Origin: Patella vulgata
Lineage: Eukaryota > Mollusca > Gastropoda > Patellidae
Assembly (NCBI RefSeq): GCF_932274485.2
Contig: NC_065883.2
Coordinates: 69,421,210-69,485,209 of the forward strand
Length of the DNA stretch: 64,000 nucleotides
Direction of reading: 5' to 3'
The position numbers and the translations under genes were made by a program. Of this stretch, positions 10,336 to 20,500 are shown in pieces. Every line of letters begins with the position of its first letter. Position 1 is the first letter of the stretch. Below the pieces are notes generated by a model. The model saw nothing but the letters and a program-made list of their open reading frames with translations. It ran no database searches and was not told the DNA's origin.

Positions 10336-10706
10336 GATCACGTGGCTAAGTGGGTAAGACGCTGGCTCGCTAGCCTGGAGGTCGGGTGTTCGATCCCTGC
10401 ATTGGCCGAGAAAGTTCATCCAGATTTTCCGGCGTGGTTCCCCCTTGTCAGTGATGCAGGACGGAGAGCCTGACAAGGACGGCTGTCTAGTCCTTCGGAT
10501 GAGACGAAAAACCGAGGTCCCGTGTATACATTGGAATGCACGTAAAAGATCCCTTGGCAGTTGGAATTCGATATAAGAGTAGGCCGTAGTGCCGCTGCCC
10601 GGGCAAAATTTCCCTCATAGCCCACTGTATGGCGTATGCCCGTCTTCATTAGCCCAGCATAGAAGCAGAACAGTAGGACGTTAAACCCCATTTCATTTCA
10701 TTTCAT
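10332..10706 (+). repeat. SINE-B, full-length reference copy
   Basis: Best copy of this family. It has a tRNA-like head with A box TGGCTAAGTGG (10343-10353) and B box GTTCGATCC (10388-10396). A conserved central block follows (GGATGAGACGAAAAACCGAG, GTCCCGTGT), then ACGTTAAACCCCATTTC and three (ATTTC) units. Flanks carry a 12-bp duplication TTCTATTCATGT at 10320-10331 and 10707-10718. The central block is of the deeply conserved animal SINE-domain type (Nin-DC or Meta class); I cannot tell which. Confidence 0.9.
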
Positions 10707-10962
10707 TTCTATTCATGTGATTTTTAAATTAAGACAATGTATAATCCAACTTCTTTATTTGTTCAGTGCAAATATTAATTCTATTCCGTCTTATTTCTAT
10801 TATTTAGACGAAAAGCGTCTTCTTAATCGATGATTTACACGTTTAGCATCAACATCAACGAATTTAGAATTTTTACACATCTGCCTAGCAACCATCATTA
10901 TGAAGTCGTTTGGTGTCGCCACTGCGTGCTCATTTTGTAATTGCGCACCTGGTCGGGACCAT

Positions 10963-11236
10963 TATGTATTGTTTAATGGTCGAGAGCGAGACATTAAGTA
11001 ATATATTGTAACAACATGAGGGCCGTAGGCCCGAATGTTTTTACAATATATTACGCAATGTCGTAAGCTCGAGACCATTAAACATCTTAAAATACTGACA
11101 CTCAGCACGAGCTTTTACGTCACATTAGTCCAATATCTCACTGGTTTGAATAAAGTACTATTGGCAAGTTGCCCGTACGATTATTTGAAATAATGGTACG
11201 CCAACATCAAAGGGTGACGTCACATCTGTATTTTAA
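10963..11236. repeat. Element I, copy 1 (palindromic head)
   Basis: 10971-11083 folds back on itself: GTTTAATGGTCGAGAGCGAG recurs inverted with small changes around a loop holding GGGCCGTAGGCCC. The rest (TGGCAAGTTGCCCGTAC, AATAATGGTACGCCAACATC, GACGTCAC) is shared with the second copy at 16011. Confidence 0.75.
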
Positions 11237-11979
11237 GTTGATATAAACGACCCATTGTTCGTCTGGGTGAAGGTTGGAAGGAGTGCTGAAATTTGGAGAG
11301 AGAGAGAGAGAGATGGGCTTGATAAAGACGAGAGTATCCTCGTCGAAACGTCGCTTAGTATTAAACTCAGTAACTGTGTATCCATAAAATTGTACCCGTA
11401 CAAACTGGGTGATTTAATGGTATATATGGACCAAAAACATATTCAAACTAATGAATTTGTCATAATTATGCTTCAAATCCTTCTCAAACATTGTAATTGC
11501 GAAAGAATGCCCTGCTATTAAAATTCGATCAAACCAGGTCATGTTTACGTCACGTCTTGGGAGTCAGAGGAGAAATCATTGCATACATAAGACGATGTTG
11601 TCTTTAATCGCTTACTATTTATTACAAATATCGAATCCTAATTAAATTCTCGGATTATCCACTACCCGCGTCTTTTTCCGCCATTTTTATCTCAGAAAGT
11701 ATTGTACGTCTAACTCTTCATAAAGTTTATAAACTTGTACATCAAGCGCTCAATGTTCACTTGTGACCTTTGACATCACGCGTGCAGAAGTTCCTAATCG
11801 TCGGGCTGTTGATTAGGGGAACCCTTACATTTTTGTCCTGTATACGCTCCATGAGTGATTTTCGGGGAATCCAGTATTTTTCTAGTAAGATTGGATATCT
11901 CTACTTTCCATATATATCAAAATTGCCATACTTTTATTGGAAATAACCACCCGATAAATACTTTTCTGGGAACCCATCT

Positions 11980-12385
11980 TTAAACATGCATTATGCAAGA
12001 GCAAAATCTGCTTATCACAAGTCTTTCTTTAGGCCTGAAATGTTATCTAAATTATCAATTAGACATTAATTAACTTATCCAGACTATAATAAACTCTCGA
12101 TGTCAAAGCTAGCCTTCGATGTTGGCTGGATTAGATTCCTATATGCCGCCAACGGCCGTTGATAATTAAATAAGAAAAAGTGGATAATCGAGACTATGCT
12201 GTTTATATTAATGATTTTAGTAATGATGACCTAGACTATGCAAAAATTTCACCCGCTTCTTCCTCGGCTCATAGTGGATCAATTTGACTGAAATTTCCAG
12301 CAAATTACCTTTACACTATCTAGTTTTTAACTATTATAGCGAGAACTGCCCTCTCTTTATCTCATCTCCCATAATGTATCTTTAA
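11980..12385 (+). repeat. MITE-1 copy
   Basis: Left end TTTAAACATGCATTATGCAA, right end CATAATGTATCTTTAAG; interior shares AATCTGCTTATCACAAGTC and TTGACTGAAATTT with the copy at 97. Confidence 0.7.
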
Positions 12386-12390
12386 GTTTG

Positions 12391-12499
12391 ATAATAGCCT
12401 CAGACTGTCCATTATGTAAATACAAAGAAAAACTTCGGGGCTAACGCCCCTCTGTTGTTCTTTCTATTTACATAATGGACAGTCTTCGGCCATTATCCA
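12391..12499. repeat. Hairpin with about 40-bp arms
   Basis: GACTGTCCATTATGTAAATA recurs inverted, with an inner hairpin CGGGGCTAACGCCCC at the tip. Same architecture as element I but different sequence. It abuts the MITE-1 copy. Confidence 0.8.
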
Positions 12500-12677
12500 T
12501 CACATATACAACCATAGTAAGAATTTTGTAATAATAGGCAACATTAGAGACAAGCAAAAATTATACAGAAAATAGACGATAAAATATTATTTGATCGAGA
12601 TTAAAATCTGTTTGACATATCTATAAACTTATGGACCTGATTAAAAATATTAGCGTTAACGTTAGCTTCAAAATGAA

Positions 12678-12965
12678 GTGAAATGAAATGGGGTTTAACG
12701 TTCCATCGTTCTTCTCCGAACTGGGCTAATGAAGACGGCCATACGTCATACAGTGTGCTATGAGGGATATTTTGCAGGGACAGCAGCACTACGGCCTACT
12801 CGTATATCGAATTACAACTGTCAAAGGATCTTTTGCGTGCACGCCAATGTGTACACGGGACCTCGATTCTTCGTCCGATCCGAACGACTAGACAGCTGTC
12901 CTTGTCAGGCCCTTCGTCCTGCTTCACTGACAAGGGGGAAACCACGCCGGAAAATCTAGATGAAC
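12678..12965 (-). repeat. SINE-B copy
   Basis: Inverted: GGGGTTTAACGTTCC, GGCTAATGAAGACGG, GGGACCTCGATTCTTCGTCC. The tRNA-like head is missing. Confidence 0.85.
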
Positions 12966-13444
12966 TTACGATAACGTGCTCAACCCTCTCATGAGAGATA
13001 CCCAGAACTCTGGCAATAAGTGGTCAATGGTCGATAGCCACGACCATGTCATGCGTCCGGGTAATGGTTTCTTGGATGTTTGCTGTTGATGGCATGGCTT
13101 TACGACGCGGGTCATCGTCACGGCTCTCTCTGCCACTTCTGTACTGTGGATAAGGACGGGACACCATCCTCTAAAGTTGAAACCATGTCGCTATGTATCT
13201 GTATTGGGGTTAGTCCTTTCAGTTGCAGATATTCGATGACTGCCCTATAGCCAGTTTTGTCCATTTCTGGTGATTTTAATGGGTAGGTTTACAAGATGGT
13301 CTGGTACAAAGACAATAATAACGATACAGTTGCAATTCTTATATCTATGTTTGATTCAATGATTTTACTTGTTGGTGACAAAAGTCTGTTTCAACCCAAT
13401 TGATCTATCCGTTTCAGCCAACCCTCGTATTTTATTTGTATTGG

Positions 13445-13572
13445 TGAGTGGGAAGTATAAAGGTGAGGGGGTAGTTAACAAAGAGAGGGGCGGAATTATA
13501 AAGGAGGGGAGGGGAATTATAAAGGAGGGGAGGGGAATTATAAAGGTGAGCGGGAAGTTGACAAAGTGAGGG
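13445..13572. repeat. G-rich minisatellite of about 21 bp
   Basis: GGGGAATTATAAAGGAGGGG repeated about three times plus diverged copies; one strand is almost all purine. Confidence 0.8.
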
Positions 13573-13584
13573 GATGGACTTAAA

Positions 13585-14150
13585 GACATGCGGTCCTGGT
13601 TCAATCCCGGTATTGGCCGAGAAATTTCCTTACCATTTTCAGGCTTGGTTTTTCCTTATCAATGGTACAGGACGGATGGCTTGACAAAGAACAGTGTCTA
13701 AACAGTGTGGGGGGTTGGATGGCCGAATGGTTAGCACGTGCGTGCTGTATCATACGACCTGTCATTGAGTCAACTGGCGTGGTTTCGAATCCCCGGTTGT
13801 ACGTGACAAGGAGTAGGGTCGCCTGTCCAACCTCGTGGGTTTTCTCCGGGTCCTCCAGTTTCCTCCCACGGCTAAAGACCCCTACGCGCAAGCGAATTAT
13901 TGAAATAAAATTAAACCATATGTTAGTCCCGAAATGACCTAGTTTGTGTCGAGTGGACGTTAAACCCCATTTCTCTCTCTCTCTCTAAACAGTGTCTAGT
14001 CGTTCGGATAGGACAATCGAAAAAAAAGACCATAGAACGTTAAAACCCATTTCACTTCTTATGCAGTTGGGGGTTGTAACAGTTAAGCCCCCTGGAGACT
14101 GGACGGGACGAAAAAAACCGATCCGAGTACACATTCACGTGCACGTAACA
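13585..14150 (+). repeat. SINE-B copy split by a SINE-A insertion
   Basis: The left part carries the SINE-B B box (GGTTCAATCC) and TTGGCCGAGAAATTTCC. SINE-B sequence resumes after 13995 with TAGTCGTTCGGATAGGAC and a 3' tail. A diverged second tail-like part follows to about 14150. Confidence 0.75.
13709..13984 (+). repeat. SINE-A, full-length reference copy nested in SINE-B
   Basis: Starts GGGGGGTTGGATGG with A box TGGCCGAATGG (13720-13730) and B-box-like GTTTCGAATCC (13782-13792). The conserved block GGGTTTTCTCCGGGTCCTCC and CTAAAGACCCCTACGCGCAA follows, then TTATTGAAATAAAATTAAAC, CGTTAAACCCCATTTC and (CT)n. An 11-bp duplication CTAAACAGTGT flanks it at 13698-13708 and 13985-13995. The central block resembles widely conserved SINE domains of molluscs. 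Confidence 0.92.
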
Positions 14151-14291
14151 GAACTCATAACAGGGAATCACGAAATCTGACACATCCCAACACTGACACC
14201 TGCTTTATTAACAGACTTTGGATTTTCAGCGAAGACACTGACAGATAGCCAACAACTCTCAAACTCAAAACAATTCAAATCCAAAACAAAA

Positions 14292-14297
14292 TTTATT
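14292..14297 (-). terminator. Candidate poly(A) signal AATAAA of the mannanase-like gene
   Basis: Lies 12 nt past the stop codon TGA at 14311-14309 on the same strand. No better signal is closer. Confidence 0.35.
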
Positions 14298-14308
14298 TTT
14301 TACCACCA

Positions 14309-14548
14309 TCAAATTTTAAACGCCACTGTGCTGGTTCGGTTCTCAGATCTTATTTCTGCCACGCCCTTCTTTTCATCTTCCCAAGGTGTTCCACCAGAAA
14401 AATCAGTAGCCGCCCACGTCCAGGCGCCCATGTAACCGTGATCGTAAAGATATCTGTACATCTGTGGCGCGGTCATACCAGCACTTTTTTTGGTACTAAA
14501 TTCAGATACAACCAATGGCTTGTCTAACTTGTAATCTTCCACTGACCG
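14309..14548 (-). CDS. Mannanase-like gene, last exon (catalytic nucleophile)
   Basis: The acceptor TTCTCTTTTTAG ends at 14549. The exon opens RSVEDYKLDKPLVVSEFS; the E of SEF aligns with the GH5 nucleophile. MYRYLYDHGYMGAWTW matches the final barrel strand and helix. The exon opens in phase 0, compatible with the phase-0 end of the 17523 exon with or without a missing phase-0 exon between them. The last residues (after IRSENR) do not look conserved. Confidence 0.8.
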   Translation of the reverse strand, partial: RSVEDYKLDKPLVVSEFSTKKSAGMTAPQMYRYLYDHGYMGAWTWAATDFSGGTPWEDEKKGVAEIRSENRTSTVAFKI

Positions 14549-17500
14549 CTAAAAAGAGAATTCAATTGGAGTCATTTAACGTCTTACTGTTCTGCACCAA
14601 CCGGGAAATGAAGACGGGTATACGCCATATGCAGTGCTATGAAGGAAAATTTGCCCAGGCAGCGGTGCTATGTTCTACTCATATTTCGAATTCCAGTTGT
14701 AGGTGGTTCTTTTACGATCCATCAACGCGCCAATCTGATTAAAATACAGATCTTTATTTTCGTGGCCTCTACTGCATGAAGATCTGACCAGTTGTAGTGG
14801 GAGGTTGCGCCAGGGGTCATACGAGCGGTTTTGGACCCTATGACGTCAGACATTTGATTAACCAATCAACGTTGATGGTTCTAGTAGGATACCCAAAGTT
14901 CCATGCCTCGCACGCCAAGACCTCACAGACCGTTTCATTGGCTAATCCCTCACATCAGCCAGAACGAGGGTTATATAACAACTCTTCCAGATCCTAGTGT
15001 AGTAAAGACAAGTAAAACGAAATTTTGAACTATAAAAATGATACGAAATAGGATCTGTGTTTTAATCAGATTGCTAACGCGCAGACAACGTTCCTTGCCA
15101 GACTTTCCGCCGAACAACACCGACATGATGAAATGCCCAAAATCTGGATCGTTCCCGGTTCTTTCTGGTCAGTACCGTACCAACTGTGGCACCGCGGCTC
15201 AACTAAAAATAAAACGAAATTGTTTGGAATTGAGGGGTTGGGTGGTACAGGGTTAAACGCGTGCGTGTGAAACAATAAGGCCTGTCACTGAGTCAAGTGG
15301 CGTGATTTAGATTCCCCGGTTGTACGTGACAAGAAGGAGGGTCGACTGTCCAACACCGTGGGTTTGCTCTGGGTCCTTCGGTTCCCTTCCACTGCTAAAG
15401 ATCCAAGCGAATTATTGAAATAAAATTGAACCATGTGTTAGCCCCGAAATGACCTAGATTGTGTATAGTGGGCATTAAATCCCATTTCTCTCTCTCTCTC
15501 TTTCTCTTGACAGCAGAATAGTGTAAAGTTGTTCAACCCGTTGTGAATTTTTCGGATAATATTCGCACAAAAATACATTTCGGGACTAACAGATGTTTCG
15601 GTTATATTTTAAAAAGATATGCTTTCAAGTAGGGGTCTTTAGCAGTGGGAGGAAACCGGATGAGCCAATAAAACCCACGAGGTTGGACAGGCGACCTTAC
15701 TCCTTTTTATGTTCAAACGGGGAATCGAAACCACACACCACATAGAATGGGGTATGTCCGCCTTCATTAGCAGAACAGTAGGAGGTTAAACCGTATGTCA
15801 TTTCGTTTCAATTCATTATAATTTTGAGCGGACGTAAACCATTTTTGAACTAATATCCCTTGCAGAGATTAATTTTCACAATATTGTAGTTTGCAAAGGA
15901 TTCAAAATCGCTCCAATGGCGAACCTCGACTCTACGGAAAGATTTCTTTGCCTCGTGTACGATGCCCACTACTTTAAGCGTATGTAAAGTTATGTACACT
16001 TACAATCAATATGTATGGTTTAATGGTCGAGAGCGAGACATTAAATAATATACTGATACTGCACGAGGCGTTAGCCGAGTGTTGTTTCAATATATTATGC
16101 AATGTCATTAGCTCGATACCATTAAACAACTTAAAATACAGACACTATCCCGCACGTGCTTTTCAATGAAAACGTATCCAGTAATTCATCTAGTATAGAT
16201 AATGTACGATTGGCAAGTTGCCCGTACATTATTGGAAATAATGGTACGCCAACATCAAAGGATGACGTCACTTCTGTATTTTAAAGTAAAATAATGGCCA
16301 GCGGCTTTATGTTTACGTCTGAAGTGTTGGATATGCCTACCTTAAAAGGAGATACTTGACGCCATCCAGACCAGGCGTAGGAATGAACAGAATAGAATGA
16401 TAAGACACCCTGTAAATAACACACAACATACAAGTTACTTAAAGGAGCTAAATCGCTAATATTTTGGACCTAGAAATTGGCACAAATGGGTCGCAGCACA
16501 TATAATAATGTAATATGAATGTATATAAACTGTTTTACATTCAATCGTGTCCGTTTTACTGTGAATTGTCATCAGTTATGTTCGGCGAAATACGCCAGAA
16601 GTCTCAATCGCAAGTCAGTTTCTAGCGTCTGGTTTCCAGTCAACACCGATATTATTTATTGCGCATGCTCTATAAATAAGAATATGATATAACCGTTTGA
16701 CATGACTTGTGGAATATGTCTCGCCTCATTCTTTGAGCACCTTGTTACAAATGGCGCTGAAACGCATTATGGTACACGATTCGTGTACCAATGGTAAAAT
16801 GTTTATTTTGTCTTAAATATTGGATATCAGAAGCCCATCTTTTCCAGGTAAGATCACAACACCAATGCTGATCTAAATTGAAAAAAAAAACGTGTTTTCA
16901 ATGCCAAAGATTTTGGATGATATTGAGTTACGGACTTAGAGAGAGAGAGAGAGATGGGGTTTAACGTCCACTCGACACAAACTAGGTCATTTCGGGACTA
17001 ACATGTGGTTTTTAATTTTATTTTAATAGCAGTGGGGGAAAACCGGAGGACCCGGAGAAAGCCCGCGAGGTTGGACAGGCGATCCTACTCCTTGTCATCT
17101 CCAAGGTCCCATGTATACATTATCGGGGACGTAAAAGATCCCTTCGCAGTTGCAATTTGATATAAGTGCATCCATAGTGCCGCTGCCAGAGCAAAATTTC
17201 CCTCAAAGCACACAGTATGCCGTATGCCCGTCTTCATTAACCCAGTCGGAGAAGAACAGTAGGCCGTTAAACCCCATTTCATTTCATTTCATTACATTTT
17301 GAAGCAGATCCTAAAAATTTTTTGGTCATGGATAATGGATGAGACCTGTTTCAAAAATTAAAAAGGAACTAGCCGGTCGCCATTTTCCTAGTAATGATGA
17401 CGTCATATCCTATCATTTATAATATTGTAGTTTGCAAGATATTCAACAAAACCTCAAATGATTTTCAGAAACATTGGTGCATTTTTCACGATTCTTGCCC

Positions 17501-20500
17501 TGGAACAACAACTTGAACTTACCGCTTGTTTCCCACCAGCTTTGATTAAACATTCGTCTTTATAATGATTTCTGTTGCCGAGTTCATCAGTCGCCATGTT
17601 ACTATCGCTAGTACCAACTGTGATCAGAGCCCCCGGATCTACGGATTTTATACCATCAGCCATCCAATTAAAAAACCTAAACAGAAAAAAATTGAAGAAT
17701 TCTATCCAACATTAATTTCTCTAAACAGGCTGCGTTGTAAAATATTTTAATATCAGTTCCAAACACAAGACGCTAAACTAAAAACAGTCGAGAGCAATCA
17801 AGGTCTATTGAGACGTGTGTTGGGGGGAGGGGGGCGGAATTGGATGGCCGAATGGTTAGCCCGTGCGCCTTGTATCGTAAGGTCTGTCATTGAGTCAACT
17901 GGCCAGGTTACGATTCCTCGTTTGTACGTGACAAGGAGTAGGGCTGCCTGTCCAACCTCGTGAGTTTTCTCCGGGTCCCCCGGGTTCTTCTCACTGTTAA
18001 AGACCCCTACGCATAAGCGGATTATTTAATAAAATTGAACTATATGTTAGTCTCAAAATTACCTAGTTTGTGTTGAGTTAAATCCCCCCCCTCCCTCTCT
18101 CTCTTGATACTTGTTGCTGACGTCGCCTTCCCCTCAATATTTCATGGTTTGGGTGATCGGAGTTGATCATGATTCACACTGACAAGGACTGGATATCTTC
18201 TAATAATATGAATTTGATATCGCCATGTTATTTTATCATTCGTTTTGTCTAGGTGTTGTTGTGCAGTTACCTGAGTAATTCCTTGTAGGTAAAGAACTTT
18301 TTAAGTGATGATGCAGATTGGGGATCGAAGCACGGTTCTGGATCGTGATGGTCTGTGTTCAGAAGAAACTCTGGCTCGTTCATCAACTCCCAACCACCGA
18401 TAGCTGGATCCTCCTTTACGACTTTAACCAGGGGTATGAGGGCATTGTCGATGAAACTTCTCAGTTTTAGTTCACTGCGGATCAAACCTTCGAGCTTGTG
18501 AAGACTGTTGCTAAGCGACGGACTCCAAAGACATGGAAACAATAAGATGTTGTATTTGTGGGCCAGGTCCACTAATTGTTTAAAATCGTCGATGAAAGTT
18601 CCAGCATGATCTAGAGCTGTCACACTACCATCATCTGTAAATTCAGGCACTGATTGACCGGATACGAACAACCAGATTCCTACAATAAAACATGTGGATG
18701 TTTCAGACATGCAGCACTCACGGCTGCTCGGTGGGTATGACCAGGGCCCTGTTTCACAAAAACTTTAATCTCCTTAAAATCGTCTTAAACTAATATTCCA
18801 TCCTAACTTAAGATAGATGCGTTTCACAAAACGATTTTAAGCATTTTAGATAAAATCCACTAAAATAATATTGTAAGTTAAAATTGCATCTTAACTTAAA
18901 AAAGTGGCGTTTCACAAAACTATTTTAGGGACAATTTTAACTAAAATCTATTGTAACTTAGTACAGCCGTCACCCTCGCCTAACTTAAAATCACGACATT
19001 AACAAATATTAATTAGAGCTACGTTGTGAGATCTATTGCGACATATAGATACATTTGGAATAATGATAACATCCTATCATTCACAAAAAGAATTTTCATT
19101 CAATTTCTTTTCATTGCATGGGAAATATAATTGCGGTCACCCGTTTATTTTATTGTAAGGCAATATAAGCAATTAGATGATGCCCCAAATTAAAACCCCA
19201 AGAACAAAAAACCCCTCAAAACCCCAGTAAACAAAACTCTTTGTTACTATTTTATATATTACCATATGATTCAAGTATAAATTATACTATTTTCAAATAA
19301 TTAATAGACCAAAACAGTAGGACGTTTAACCCATTTCATTTCATTTCATTTCCGTTATCTTAAAACTACCTCACCATCCTCAACTCATTTGTTCTTAATA
19401 CACGCTTTCTCTTTCCGCTAGTCGTCAAGGAGGGGTGGGGTGGATTGGGAGGAGCCCAGTAAGAGAAATGGAATAGGGCCTAAATCCTACACTGGGTATG
19501 ACTCTGGAGTGGGCTGACAAAGTTCAACGAGATTTTTTAGCGCGGTTTTCCCCTTCCATTGGCGCAGGGTGGATGGAAAACCGATGTCTCGTGTATGCCA
19601 TTCCCAGATGATAGAGCACCGAACTTAGAGGAGATTGCAGCCTCGCTGTTTCATCACAGTTTCCTAATAGCACACTAGCTCAGAGTAGAAACGTAACATG
19701 CGAAACCACATTTCATTTCTTCACTGATGCGAAAATTGCTGAAGATCACAAAATTGAATTAATGTCATGCAACCAATTCCTATTAATTCATTCACGTCAA
19801 CTTAACGAAATATCACATTTCACAATCTTAAGTAAATTATGCACATACTCATGCAGCTGATGTGTCAAAATTAACCAACCGAATAATTTATTGATAGACA
19901 GTGGAATTGTATTTGCTATTTTTGTACTTTTGATTCAATTTATCCGGAATCAAGTGTTTTATGTGGAACGTTCATGACAGTTCCAGGATGAATACACCCA
20001 TAATTTATGGTTGAGCTATGCGGGAGCCGCTGTGGCTCAGTGAGTAAGTCGCTGGCTCCCTAGCCAGGGGTTTTCGGGTTTGCTCCCAGTGTTGGTTTGG
20101 ATTTCGCATCGTGATTTAGCCTTGTCAGTGATGCAGGACTGGTGACCTGACAAGGGAAAATGTGTAGTCATTCGGATTAAGCAAACAACCGATGTTCTGT
20201 GAGCACATAAGGAACCCATGACATTTGAAATAGGAGTAGACCGTAGTATCGCTGCCCGGGCCAAATTTTCACCCTAGCACAATGTATTGCGGATGCAAGT
20301 CTTCATTATAGCCGTATCGGTGCAGAAAAGTAAGACGTTAAACCCCATTTTATTTCATTTCATTTCATATTATTTTTAACTATGAGATTGAAAGTGCTCT
20401 TCATCACGACTACTCTCTAACTGGGTAATCATTAAACTAACTGGGACCACAGCGTGATGTTGGCCGAGAAAGTTCATCGGGAAAAATGTGAGAAGCAACA

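Noticed and set aside
13720-13792. Possible tRNA genes at SINE heads
   Set aside because: A and B boxes are present but the fold is not kept (no complete acceptor stem or anticodon arm) and the copies continue into SINE bodies.
15066-15275. Candidate for the missing mannanase exon (reads CHSWYGTDQKEPGT after a good acceptor)
   Set aside because: The promising reading is in the wrong phase for the phase-0 donor at 17523, has no clear donor, and the similarity to the HSY region is too weak.
15870-15985. Second candidate for the missing mannanase exon
   Set aside because: Fragments such as SYTRQRNLSVESRFAIG appear but frames are interrupted and no splice donor is convincing.
18743-18975. MITE with GGGCCCTGTTTCACAAA terminus
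   Set aside because: No inverted right end or target duplication was found, so only a tandem-like repeat is claimed.
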